Assembly (NCBI RefSeq): GCF_022760855.1 | Contig: NZ_JAKTNR010000002.1 | Span: 124,001 to 188,000, forward strand | DNA length: 64,000 bases | Direction: 5' to 3' | Origin: Thermus albus | Lineage (GTDB): Bacteria; Deinococcota; Deinococci; Deinococcales; Thermaceae | Shown here: piece after piece, positions 32,466 to 39,493 of the stretch | Position numbering within the stretch: position 1 is the stretch's first letter | Layout of the letters: each line of letters begins with the position of its first letter | Position numbers and translations under genes: made by a program | The notes under the pieces: model-generated | What the model saw: the letters and a program-made list of their open reading frames with translations, nothing else | The model's database searches: none | What the model was told of the DNA's origin: nothing

Positions 32466-34016
32466 CTATTTCAGCCCCAGGAGCCGCAAAACGGCGGCTA
32501 GGTTTCTCTCGGCCTCGGCCCGGCTTTCCTCCGCTTCCCGAAGGCGCACCATGGCCTCCTCCAGGGGCAGCACCTCCTCCTTGTCGTTGGCGGCCACATA
32601 GCGGCTGGGGCTTAGGTTGTAGTCGTTACGTGCGGCCTCTTCTTTGGTGATGATGGCCGAAAGCCCCTCTTCCGCGCGCCATTCGTGGTAAAGCTGGGCG
32701 ATGGTTTGGATGTGCTCGTCGGTTAGGTAGTTCTTGGGCCGTCCTTTGGCAAAAAGTTTGCTGGCGTTGATGAGGATGATTTGCTCCGGATGGCGTTTCC
32801 TGCGGTTGATAACCAGGATGACACCGGGGGCGGTGGTGTTGTAGAAAAGGTTTTCCGGCAGCAGAATCACGGCTTCAATGAGGTCCTTCTCCACAAACGC
32901 TTTGCGGATGTCCCGCTCCCGGTTAGACCCCTGGTTGCCCGAGCCCCGGGATACCGCCCCGGTATCCAGCACCACCGCCATACGGCCCTCGTCCTTCAAG
33001 GAGGCCAGCATGTGCTGCAGCCAGCCCCAGTCGGCGCTGGAAGAGGGCGGCGTGCCGAAGGGAAAACGCTCGTAGGGATCGTTCTCGTATATGTCCTGGG
33101 GGAAGGTTTGGTTCCACATGGGATTGGCGGTCACCAGGTCAAAGGTCTGGAGGCGCCCGGCGGTATCGCGGAAGGCGGGCTCCCGCATGGTGTCTCCCAG
33201 GCGAATGTCGGCCTCGAGGTCGTGGATGACCGCGTTCATGCGGGCCATGGCATAGGTGGTGGGGTTGATCTCCTGGCCAAAAAGGCGCAGGGGCCGGACC
33301 TCGTTGGGCAGGCGCAGGTGCCCGCTTTCCCGATGTCCAAACCGTTCCAATAGCCTTAGATGGCACTTGATGAGCAAACCTCCCGAACCGCAGGCGGGGT
33401 CGTATACCGTCATGCCGGGCTCCGGCTCCAGTAGGCGCGCCATTAAGATGCCCACTTCCCGGGGGGTGTAAAACTCCCCCGCCGACTGCCCTTGCCCTTC
33501 TGCAAACTTCCGCAGCAAGTACTCGTAGGCCCGGCCCAGGATATCCGGCTCCACGTCGCTTAGCCCTAGCCGATGGCGGGAGAGGACCTCAATGAGGGTT
33601 GCCAAGTGCTCGTCGGAGATGATGCGCTGGCCGGCGGCGGTGGCGTTGAAGTCCACCATGTCAAACACGCCAGCCAAGCGCTCGTTTTCGCGGGCCACCG
33701 CCCGCACGGCATCCGTCAGGTACTGGCCGAGCCCCGTGGTCTGCCGGCGGATGGCCTCCCAACGGGCGTTTTCCGGGATGAAAAAGCGCACCAGCTTCAC
33801 TTGGCCGCGCTGGCGCTCCTGTTCCAGCAACTGAAGGGCTGTTTCCGTACTGCCGAACTCCCGCGCCAGGTGTTCCACCTCTTCCTGGAACACATCGGAA
33901 AGGCGCTTAAGGAAGATGAGGGGCAAAATATAGTCCTTAAACTTGGGGGCATCCACGGGGCCGCGGATGGCACAAGCGGCATCCCAAAGCCATTCCTCAA
34001 GGGTTCGGATGTCCAT
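32466..34016 (-). CDS. hsdM: Type I restriction-modification methyltransferase subunit
   Basis: A 516-aa N6-adenine methyltransferase. The N-terminal helical HsdM_N domain (about 1-140) is followed by the SAM motif DPACGSGG and the catalytic motif NPMW (in LVTANPMWNQ), a variant of NPPF/Y. ATG 34016 is preferred because GGAGGAG lies 6 bases upstream; in-frame ATGs at 34028 and 34040 lack such a site. A TATAAT at 34066-34061 supplies a promoter inside the end of tlyA. First gene of the island operon. Confidence 0.95.
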   Translation of the reverse strand: MDIRTLEEWLWDAACAIRGPVDAPKFKDYILPLIFLKRLSDVFQEEVEHLAREFGSTETALQLLEQERQRGQVKLVRFFIPENARWEAIRRQTTGLGQYLTDAVRAVARENERLAGVFDMVDFNATAAGQRIISDEHLATLIEVLSRHRLGLSDVEPDILGRAYEYLLRKFAEGQGQSAGEFYTPREVGILMARLLEPEPGMTVYDPACGSGGLLIKCHLRLLERFGHRESGHLRLPNEVRPLRLFGQEINPTTYAMARMNAVIHDLEADIRLGDTMREPAFRDTAGRLQTFDLVTANPMWNQTFPQDIYENDPYERFPFGTPPSSSADWGWLQHMLASLKDEGRMAVVLDTGAVSRGSGNQGSNRERDIRKAFVEKDLIEAVILLPENLFYNTTAPGVILVINRRKRHPEQIILINASKLFAKGRPKNYLTDEHIQTIAQLYHEWRAEEGLSAIITKEEAARNDYNLSPSRYVAANDKEEVLPLEEAMVRLREAEESRAEAERNLAAVLRLLGLK

Positions 34017-34761
34017 GCTCTCCTCCATCCGGGCTTTCAACCCCGTCCGTTTCTGGGTGCATTATAAGCCAAAGCCAAAACTCCCGATTGCCCTCCTTAC
34101 CCGGCAAGGGGCTTTCCGTTTCCCCCAAGACGGAGAAGCCCAGCTCCAGGGCCCTTTCCCGCACCCGGGCCAAGGCCCTTTGCCGCAAGCCCTCCTCCCG
34201 CACCACCCCCTTGTGCACCCCAGGCCCCAGCTCAAACTGGGGCTTGACCAGGATGAGGGCCTGGCCCCCGGGCTTGAGGATCTCCGCCACCTTGGGGAGG
34301 AGGAGGGTGGAGGAGATGAAGGAGACGTCCATGACCACCAGGTCCACGGGCTCCGGCAGGGTTAGGGTGCGGGCGTCCTGCTCCTCGAGGCCCACCACCC
34401 TGGGGTCTTCCCTGAGGCGGGGGTGCAGCTGGCCCTTGCCCACGTCCACCGCATAGACCCGCCGGGCTCCTCTTTCCAGGAGGACCTGGGTAAACCCCCC
34501 GGTGCTGGCCCCGATGTCGGCGGCCACCTGGTCCCTCACCTCTATGGGGAAGGCCTCCAGGGCTCCAAGGAGCTTGTAGGCGCCCCGGCCCACGTACCGC
34601 TCGGGGGCAAGGACCTCCACCTGGGCTTCTTCTGCCACCTGGTGGGCGGGTTTGGTTACCACCACCCCTTCCACCCGCACCTGGCCGGAGCGGATGAGCC
34701 TTTGGGCCTTTTCCCGGGTTTCCGCCAGGCCCCGTTCCACCAGGTAGCGGTCCAGCCTCAC
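33997..34761 (-). CDS. tlyA: TlyA-family rRNA 2'-O-methyltransferase with altered C-terminus
   Basis: A 254-aa protein: S4 RNA-binding domain (RLDRYLVERGLAETREKAQ) and an FtsJ-like methyltransferase domain (ADIGASTGGFTQVLLERGA, VMDVSFIS). TlyA methylates rRNA (2'-O on cytidines) in bacteria where it has been studied. GTG 34761 lies 7 bases after CATAAT, suggesting a leaderless start; the frame back to 34989 is shadow. The family normally ends near NREFWLWL; here about 20 further residues (IMHPETDG onward) read into the hsdM start and overlap it by 20 bp in another frame. This tail probably comes from the island junction. Confidence 0.88.
   Translation of the reverse strand: MRLDRYLVERGLAETREKAQRLIRSGQVRVEGVVVTKPAHQVAEEAQVEVLAPERYVGRGAYKLLGALEAFPIEVRDQVAADIGASTGGFTQVLLERGARRVYAVDVGKGQLHPRLREDPRVVGLEEQDARTLTLPEPVDLVVMDVSFISSTLLLPKVAEILKPGGQALILVKPQFELGPGVHKGVVREEGLRQRALARVRERALELGFSVLGETESPLPGKEGNREFWLWLIMHPETDGVESPDGGEHGHPNP
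34061..34066 (-). promoter_or_regulatory. -10 element of the restriction operon
   Basis: TATAAT reads on the minus strand about 45 bases before the hsdM ATG, at the place where TlyA would normally end. No convincing -35 is seen. Confidence 0.5.
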
Positions 34762-34767
34762 GAGGGG

Positions 34768-34774
34768 TATTATG
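34768..34774. promoter_or_regulatory. Shared AT core serving two divergent -10 elements
   Basis: TATTAT on the plus strand (34768-34773) and CATAAT on the minus strand (34774-34769) overlap. They lie 10 bases from ATG 34784 and 7 bases from the tlyA GTG. Both genes would be leaderless and transcription of one should exclude the other. Confidence 0.5.
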
Positions 34775-34783
34775 CCTCCTTGG

Positions 34784-35089
34784 ATGGAGCTATCCGGCAC
34801 CTGGTACATCCTGGAAGGGGAACCGGGGGAGCACCTGGTGCTGGAGGCTTTGGGAAAGCGGCTTTCCGGCATCTGGACTTCCGAGGCCCTGGCCCAGTCC
34901 TTCCTGGACCGCCACCCCCAGCTGGGGATGCGGGTGGCTCCCTTGGCCAGCCGGGCCCTGAAGGAGGCCTTCCTGCGCGCCTTAGCCATGCTTGGGGTGG
35001 AGGGGGTACTGGTGGACTACGAACCCGGGGTGCACCAGGCCCGGATGGCCCGGCTGGAAGCCCTTTGGGAGGAGGTGAAGCATGCCTAG
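34784..35089 (+). CDS. Small protein of unknown function, SseB-like layout
   Basis: A 101-aa protein beginning MELSGTWYILEGEPG. The pattern of a short strand, TSEALAQSFLDRHP and a late GVLVDYEPG resembles SseB-type or DUF3234-type small alpha/beta proteins, but the match is loose. ATG 34784 is preferred to ATG 34772, which overlaps the -10 sequence and could not be on the message. It overlaps the next gene by 8 bp. The function is unknown. Confidence 0.6.
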   Translation: MELSGTWYILEGEPGEHLVLEALGKRLSGIWTSEALAQSFLDRHPQLGMRVAPLASRALKEAFLRALAMLGVEGVLVDYEPGVHQARMARLEALWEEVKHA

Positions 35090-35510
35090 GATTCTGGCCT
35101 TTCTGGTGGTGCTTTTGGCCTTGGGCTTGGCCCAGCGGGCCGAGGTGAGCGTGGGTAGCCCCTTTGGGGTGCAGGGGGGTTTGCGTTTCCCCCTGGTGCC
35201 CCTTCTCCTGGACGGGAGGGTGTACGGAGGGGTGGGCCTCGAGGCCCTTGGGGGCGGGGTGGACCTTCTCCTGAAGGTGCCCCTCACCGACCTCTACCTG
35301 GGCTTAGGGGGGTTTTACGGCACGGGTCCCACCCTGGCCCTGCCCCAGGAGGCCCGGGGCCAGGGGGGCTTGAGGGGGGTTTTGGGCACCTGGCTCAACC
35401 TGCCCTTGCCCCTCGTTGGGGTGTATGTGGAGGTGCACCCCACCTTGTTCTTGGCCCCTGACCAGGCCTTTGGGGTAGGGGCCGCCTTAGGGGTGAGCCT
35501 GGGGCTTTGA
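35082..35510 (+). CDS. Exported small protein, possible outer-membrane barrel
   Basis: A 142-aa protein with a clear signal peptide (ILAFLVVLLALGLAQ, cleavage near residue 18). The remainder alternates Gly/Leu/Val-rich strands (VYGGVGLEALGGGVDLLLKV, YLGLGGFYGTG) and ends in a strand finishing with Leu (GVSLGL), as small outer-membrane beta barrels do. No family is recognised. Its start overlaps the preceding gene by 8 bp and has a GGAGGTG site. It converges on glnS, 22 bp away, with the small hairpin GGCCCT-AAG-AGGGCC at 35529-35543 between the ends. Confidence 0.6.
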   Translation: MPRILAFLVVLLALGLAQRAEVSVGSPFGVQGGLRFPLVPLLLDGRVYGGVGLEALGGGVDLLLKVPLTDLYLGLGGFYGTGPTLALPQEARGQGGLRGVLGTWLNLPLPLVGVYVEVHPTLFLAPDQAFGVGAALGVSLGL

Positions 35511-35532
35511 TGCCCCTCCGGCCATGCTGGCC

Positions 35533-37182
35533 CTAAGAGGGCCGGTAGCCCTCCTTTAGGGGTACGATGCGGTTCATCACCAACTTGCCGGGCCTCGAGT
35601 CCACGGGGTCTTGCCAGAAGTAGCCCAGCCGTTCCAGCTGGTAGCGGGTTTCGGGGGGGTCCTGGGCCACGCTGGGCTCAATGAAGCCCTCCTTGACCTC
35701 CAGGGCCCTGGGGTTCAGGTTCTTGAGGAAGTCGCCTCCCTCCTCGGGGTCCTCGGTGAGGAAAAGGCGGTTGTAGAGCCGGTACTCCACGGGTAGGGCG
35801 TGCCGGGCGGAAACCCAGTGGATGACCCCCTTGGGCTTGATGCCGTCTTCGGGGTTGGCCCCCAGGGTGCCGGGGACGATGCGGGCCTTGAGGAGCCGGA
35901 TCTCACCCCCCTCCTCCACCACGTCCTCCAGCTCGAGCACATAGGCGTGCCTTAGGCGCACCCGCTGGCCGGGGGCAAAGCGCTTCCAACCCTTGGGGGG
36001 GTTTAGGCTGAAATCGGACCGTTCTATATAGAGTTCCTGGGAGAAGGGAAGGGGCCTTTCCCCCTCCTTGCCGATGTCCCGGGGCCAGTAAGGGGCTTCT
36101 ATCCACTCCTCCCCCTGGTAGTTGGTGAGGACCACCTTTAGGGGTTCCAGTACCCCTAAGACCCGGGGGGCGATGGGGTTTAGGTCATCCCGCACCACCT
36201 CCTCAAAAAGCGCCATCTCAATGCGGGCCTCATTGCGGGATATCCCCGTGCGCCGCACGAACTCCCTTATGGCCTCGGGGCGCACCCCCCTTCGCCTCAG
36301 GGCCCTGAGGGTGGGAAGCCGGGGGTCGTCCCAGCCCCGCACGTAGCCCCCTTCCACCAGCCTGATGAGCTTGCGCTTGGAGAGCACGGTGTGGCTGAGG
36401 TCCAGGCGGGCGAACTCGTACTGGTAGGGCCTGGGGGAGAGGGGCAGGCCGCATTTCCCCTTCAGGTTTTCAATCACCCAGTCGTAGACGGCCCGGTTGC
36501 TTTCAAACTCCAGGGTGCAAAGGGAGTGGCTTACGCCCTCTATGAAGTCCTCGAGGGGATGGGCATAGTCGTACATGGGGTAGATGACCCAGCGGTTCCC
36601 TGTGTGGTAGTGGGGGGCGTGGACGATGCGGTAAAGCACGGGGTCCCGGAGCTTGAAGTTGGGATGGGCGGGTTCAATCTTGGCCCTTAGCACCCGGCTT
36701 CCCGTGGGGAACTCGCCTTGGCGCATCCTTTGGAAAAGATCCAGGTTCTCCTCCACGCTGCGCTCCCGGTAGGGGCTGGGCTTGCCTTGGGCCCTAAGCT
36801 CCGCCATCTCCTCTTCTGGGAGGTCGTCCACATAGGCCTTGCCCTCCTGGATGAGGACCAAGGCGCATTGGTACATGGTCTCAAAGTAATCGGAGGCGTA
36901 GAGGACCCTGTCCGGGGTAAAGCCCAGCCAGCGCACATCCTCCTCAATGGCCCGGGCGTACTCCTCCTTTTCCGTCTCCGGGTTGGTGTCGTCGTAGCGC
37001 AGGTTGCACTCGCCGCCATAGTCCTGGGCCAAGCCGAAGTTCAAGAGGATGCTCCGGGCGTGCCCGATGTGGAGGTAGCCGTTGGGTTCTGGGGGAAAGC
37101 GGGTAACCAGCTTCTCGTACCTCCCTTCCCGCAGGTCCTTCTCCACGATCTCCGTGATAAAAGAGGGGGGAACGAGGCCCAT
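35533..37182 (-). CDS. glnS: Glutaminyl-tRNA synthetase
   Basis: A 549-aa class I synthetase. The HIGH motif is PNGYLHIGHARS, the KMSKS counterpart is VLSKRKL, and the C-terminal beta-barrel anticodon domains follow (IERSDFSLNPPKGWKRF). A true GlnRS is notable because many bacteria use Gln-tRNA amidation; Deinococcus-Thermus members are known to carry one. ATG 37182 lies 6 bases after TATACT (37194-37189), so the mRNA is probably leaderless; the frame further up is in the promoter. Confidence 0.95.
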   Translation of the reverse strand: MGLVPPSFITEIVEKDLREGRYEKLVTRFPPEPNGYLHIGHARSILLNFGLAQDYGGECNLRYDDTNPETEKEEYARAIEEDVRWLGFTPDRVLYASDYFETMYQCALVLIQEGKAYVDDLPEEEMAELRAQGKPSPYRERSVEENLDLFQRMRQGEFPTGSRVLRAKIEPAHPNFKLRDPVLYRIVHAPHYHTGNRWVIYPMYDYAHPLEDFIEGVSHSLCTLEFESNRAVYDWVIENLKGKCGLPLSPRPYQYEFARLDLSHTVLSKRKLIRLVEGGYVRGWDDPRLPTLRALRRRGVRPEAIREFVRRTGISRNEARIEMALFEEVVRDDLNPIAPRVLGVLEPLKVVLTNYQGEEWIEAPYWPRDIGKEGERPLPFSQELYIERSDFSLNPPKGWKRFAPGQRVRLRHAYVLELEDVVEEGGEIRLLKARIVPGTLGANPEDGIKPKGVIHWVSARHALPVEYRLYNRLFLTEDPEEGGDFLKNLNPRALEVKEGFIEPSVAQDPPETRYQLERLGYFWQDPVDSRPGKLVMNRIVPLKEGYRPS

Positions 37183-37188
37183 AAGGGG

Positions 37189-37194
37189 AGTATA
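37189..37194 (-). promoter_or_regulatory. glnS -10 element (leaderless type)
   Basis: TATACT reads on the minus strand, followed by six bases and then ATG. TTTGGC about 16 bp further up may be a weak -35. Confidence 0.6.
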
Positions 37195-37256
37195 GCCCTT
37201 TGCCGGGCAGGCCAAACCTTAACTTTTCCGGGGTCCCAAGCCAGGGTGGGGCGGCC

Positions 37257-37306
37257 TCAGAACCGGGGAGGCCGCTTCTCAAAGAAGGCGCGGATGCCCT
37301 CCTTCA
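37257..37306 (-). repeat. Displaced duplicate of the enoyl-CoA hydratase 3' end
   Basis: Bases 37267-37306 are identical over 40 bp to 38099-38138. Read on the minus strand this copy encodes the same last residues as the hydratase, KEGIRAFFEKRPPRF and a stop at 37259-37257, but ends with CCC CGG TTC instead of CCG AGA TTT. It is cut off from the rest of the gene by the cassette and is probably the original 3' end. The junction with the insert is at 37306/37307. Confidence 0.9.
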
Positions 37307-37358
37307 TCGGCTAGTAGGATTGCTCCCTCCGCTATGGGTGCTTCTGCGGAGTTGGGCT

Positions 37359-37748
37359 TCAAGGGTGCGATTGTCCTTGGTTTGGATCTGGCAAGGGCTT
37401 AGCTACCACTTCTTGCTTTCCCAGTACCACAAAGCGGTGGTTCTCCAGGAGCTGGCATAAGGTCTCTAGGTGTACCATGAAAAGTTCTTCCAAGGCTTGG
37501 TTGGAAATGTTGCCGGTTGAGATCAAAAGAAGTTTGTAAGGTGCGCCTTGTAGCACCAGAGACTGTGTAAAGTCGCTATCCTTGGTCACCACTACCCTTT
37601 CCTCTTGTAGGGACAAGGCGTTTATCTCGTGGTCTGGAGTGGCATTTCCCCTTGGGAGCTCGCTAGTGTGAAGGGCATCGTAGCCTTGTTCCCGCAAACG
37701 GCGTACCAGGCGAAAGGGTAGGTGGGCATCCACCAGAAAGCGGATCAT
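37359..37748 (-). CDS. DUF5615 PIN-like protein (putative toxin-type partner)
   Basis: A 129-aa protein with FLVDAHLPFRLVRRLREQGYDA at its start and VVVTKDSDF in the middle, the two acidic signatures of the DUF5615 PIN-like family. It pairs with a DUF433 gene whose stop it overlaps by 4 bp, the standard arrangement of this two-gene module. By analogy the pair is thought to act as a toxin-antitoxin-like unit, with this protein as a nuclease-fold effector; direct proof for the family is limited. The C-terminal tail (KPLPDPNQGQSHP) is beyond the usual domain. Confidence 0.85.
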   Translation of the reverse strand: MIRFLVDAHLPFRLVRRLREQGYDALHTSELPRGNATPDHEINALSLQEERVVVTKDSDFTQSLVLQGAPYKLLLISTGNISNQALEELFMVHLETLCQLLENHRFVVLGKQEVVAKPLPDPNQGQSHP

Positions 37749-37981
37749 GCTACCCGGAGCACCGTTCCCAGATGGCTTAGCCTAGCGGCGAAGAGAAGGC
37801 AGGCCTGGATGTCCTCAGGTTCCAGGTCGGGGAAGTCGGCCAGGATTTCCTGCGGGGTCATGCCGCTCGCCAAAAGCTCTAGGATCACGTGTACAGGATA
37901 ACGGAGTCCTCGTATGGTGGGCTTGCCGTGGTTGATTTGGGGATCCACGGTGATTCGCTTGAGAAGGGTAGTTTCCTCCAT
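37745..37981 (-). CDS. DUF433 protein (putative antitoxin-type partner)
   Basis: A 78-aa protein with ITVDPQINHGKPTIRGLRYPVHVILELLASGMTPQEILADFP split over strand and helix, the hallmark of DUF433, a winged-helix-like family found upstream of PIN-like genes. It probably binds DNA or the partner protein. ATG 37981 lies 8 bases after a perfect TATAAT (37995-37990), so the two-gene message is probably leaderless. It is the first gene of the inserted cassette. Confidence 0.88.
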   Translation of the reverse strand: MEETTLLKRITVDPQINHGKPTIRGLRYPVHVILELLASGMTPQEILADFPDLEPEDIQACLLFAARLSHLGTVLRVA

Positions 37982-37989
37982 TTTAGCCC

Positions 37990-37995
37990 ATTATA
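37990..37995 (-). promoter_or_regulatory. -10 element of the DUF433/DUF5615 cassette
   Basis: TATAAT on the minus strand, 8 bases from the DUF433 ATG. The cassette thus brings its own promoter and does not depend on the hydratase gene in front of it. Confidence 0.6.
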
Positions 37996-38088
37996 AGCTG
38001 GCCTGCGCTCTGGGAAATGGGTCTAGCTGCTGCCGAAGCCTTGGCGAGAGGTTTGCAGAAGGGGCGCTGGGAACGGTGTTTTGTTTCG

Positions 38089-38850
38089 TCAAAATCTCGG
38101 AGGCCGCTTCTCAAAGAAGGCGCGGATGCCCTCCTTCAGGTCCCCGGTTTCCCGGATCCAGGCGTTGGCTAAGGCGGCCAAGCGGAAGCCGTCCTCGAGG
38201 CCCATTCCCGGCAAGGCCAGGAGAAGCTCCTTGGTGAGGCGCAAGGAGGTGGGGGCATTGTTGCTGAGCTCCTGGGCTAGAGCCAGGGCCTCCTCCAGGG
38301 CCTTTCCGGGCGGGGCGATGCGATTCACCAGGCCCAGGGCCTTGGCCTCCTCAGCCCCCAAAAGCCGGCCCGTGAGGAGGAGGTCTTTGGCCACCTTCTC
38401 CCCCACGGCCCGCACCAGGATCACCGAGACCAAGGCGGCCACGAAGCCGATCTTTACCTCGGTGTAGCCCAGCCTGGCCTCCTGGTCCATGACCAAAAGG
38501 TCGCAGGCGGTGGCCAACCCGGCCCCACCCGCCACCGCGGGCCCGTTCACCGCCGCCACCGTGGGCTTGGGGAAGGTGTAAAGCCGGTGGAAGAGGTGCA
38601 TGAGGGAAAGGGAATGGCGGTAGTTTTCCTCGGCGCCAAGCTCCGTGACCTTCTCCAAAAAGGCCAGGTCCGCCCCCGCGCTAAAGGCCTTGCCCCGCCC
38701 CGAAAGGACCACCACCCGGGCCTCGGGGTCTTGTTCCGCCTCCTGGAGGGCCGAAAGAAGGCCTTCCACCATGCCTGGGGACAGGGGGTTTCGGCGCTCG
38801 GGGTCGTTCAGAAACACCTGAAAGATGGGGCCTCGCTCCACCTGGACCAT
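38089..38850 (-). CDS. Enoyl-CoA hydratase/isomerase family protein
   Basis: A 253-aa crotonase-fold protein. The oxyanion-hole segments are SGRGKAFSAGADLAFLE and NGPAVAGGAGLATACDL, and the catalytic Glu region GYTEVKIGFV is present. It probably hydrates enoyl-CoAs in fatty-acid or phenylacetate-type degradation; the exact substrate is unclear. The final codons CCG AGA TTT TGA use AGA, rare in this genome, and come from the inserted cassette. ATG 38850 lies 6 bases after TACAAT (38862-38857), so it is probably leaderless; it is divergent from infC. Confidence 0.9.
   Translation of the reverse strand: MVQVERGPIFQVFLNDPERRNPLSPGMVEGLLSALQEAEQDPEARVVVLSGRGKAFSAGADLAFLEKVTELGAEENYRHSLSLMHLFHRLYTFPKPTVAAVNGPAVAGGAGLATACDLLVMDQEARLGYTEVKIGFVAALVSVILVRAVGEKVAKDLLLTGRLLGAEEAKALGLVNRIAPPGKALEEALALAQELSNNAPTSLRLTKELLLALPGMGLEDGFRLAALANAWIRETGDLKEGIRAFFEKRPPRF
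38099..38138 (-). repeat. Right copy of the 40-bp direct repeat, inside the hydratase gene
   Basis: Perfectly identical to 37267-37306. Within it CTTCT-CAA-AGAAG is a small inverted repeat (in the left copy at 37275-37287) that could be a recombination core, though its arms are shorter than typical integrase sites. Beyond the repeat the two copies diverge on both sides. Confidence 0.95.
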
Positions 38851-38856
38851 GCCCCC

Positions 38857-38887
38857 ATTGTAGTGGCGGTGGTTTTCCTGCTACACT
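38857..38887. promoter_or_regulatory. Divergent promoters of the hydratase gene and infC
   Basis: Minus strand: TACAAT (38862-38857), 6 bases from the hydratase ATG. Plus strand: TTGTAG (38858-38863), 18 bp, TACACT (38882-38887) for infC. The -35 of infC overlaps the -10 of the other gene, so the two promoters may compete. Confidence 0.6.
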
Positions 38888-38892
38888 CCCCT

Positions 38893-38927
38893 TAGCCCGC
38901 AAGCTGAAGGAAAGGCCTCGCGGGCTA
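38893..38927 (+). promoter_or_regulatory. Hairpin in the infC leader next to the SD site
   Basis: TAGCCCGC (38893-38900) pairs perfectly with GCGGGCTA (38920-38927) around a 19-nt loop. It ends one base before the GGAGGTG SD site (38928-38934) of infC and may modulate its access. Confidence 0.55.
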
Positions 38928-38940
38928 GGAGGTGGTGTAG

Positions 38941-39456
38941 ATAAAGGAGTATCTGGTTAACGAACGCATCCGCGCCCGGCAGCTTAGGGTCATTGGGGCC
39001 GATGGGCAACAGTTGGGCATCATGGACACCCGGGAGGCCTTGCGCCTGGCCCAGGAGCAGGACCTGGACCTGGTTTTGGTGGGTCCCACCGCGGATCCCC
39101 CTGTGGCCCGCATCATGGACTACTCCAAGTGGCGCTACGAGCAGCAGGTGGCGGAGAAGGAGGCCCGGAAAAAGGCCAAGCGCACCGAGGTCAAGTCCAT
39201 CAAGTTCCGGGTCAAGATTGACGACCACGATTATCAGACCAAGCTGAACCATATCAAGCGTTTCCTGGCCGAAGGCCACAAGGTCAAGGTTACCATCATG
39301 TTCCGGGGGCGGGAGATGAGCCATCCCGAACTGGGCGAAAGGCTTCTGGAACGGGTGGCCGAGGACCTAAAGGGCCTGGCGGTGGTGGAGATGAAGCCCG
39401 AGCTCTTAGGCCGGGACATGAACATGCTCCTGGCCCCAGCCAAGGTCTCCGCCTAA
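38941..39456 (+). CDS. infC: Translation initiation factor IF-3, with an AUA start codon
   Basis: A 171-aa protein, the known Thermus length. The linker-N domain starts KEYLVNERIRARQLRVIG and the C-domain carries KRTEVKSIKFRVKIDDHDYQ split by strands. The reading frame is closed by TAG at 38938-38940 directly before ATA 38941, and GGAGGTG lies 6 bases upstream, so ATA must be the start; TTG 39013 would remove 24 conserved residues. Unusual infC start codons (AUU in Escherichia coli) let IF-3 repress its own synthesis by rejecting non-standard codons; AUA probably does the same here. It is followed by rpmI and rplT. Confidence 0.92.
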   Translation: MKEYLVNERIRARQLRVIGADGQQLGIMDTREALRLAQEQDLDLVLVGPTADPPVARIMDYSKWRYEQQVAEKEARKKAKRTEVKSIKFRVKIDDHDYQTKLNHIKRFLAEGHKVKVTIMFRGREMSHPELGERLLERVAEDLKGLAVVEMKPELLGRDMNMLLAPAKVSA

Positions 39457-39493
39457 AGCGGCCTCCTGTCTGGACCTTTTCACCCGCCTCTGG

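Larger units (their letters stand above)
37267..38138. mobile_element. Inserted DUF433/DUF5615 cassette flanked by 40-bp direct repeats
   Basis: An 832-bp unit, measured from repeat to repeat, holding only two small co-oriented genes, their promoter and noncoding ends (37307-37358, 37982-38088). Its base composition is visibly less GC-rich than the surroundings. The right repeat sits in the enoyl-CoA hydratase gene, which is rebuilt by the insert with a synonymous last two sense codons and stop. No integrase, transposase or terminal inverted repeats are present, so the mode of entry is open. Calling it a mobile element is an inference from the repeats and the rebuilt gene end. Confidence 0.6.

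Noticed and set aside
34772-34783. ATG 34772 as start of the small gene before 35082
   Set aside because: The ATG overlaps the TATTAT -10 sequence; ATG 34784 is compatible with that promoter.
37307-38098. Insertion sequence or transposon carrying the DUF433/DUF5615 pair
   Set aside because: No transposase and no terminal inverted repeats; the 40-bp repeat is gene-derived, far longer than a usual target duplication, and one copy rebuilds the gene end.
39013-39456. infC starting at TTG 39013
   Set aside because: It would remove the conserved NERIRA segment and has no SD site; ATA 38941 has both.
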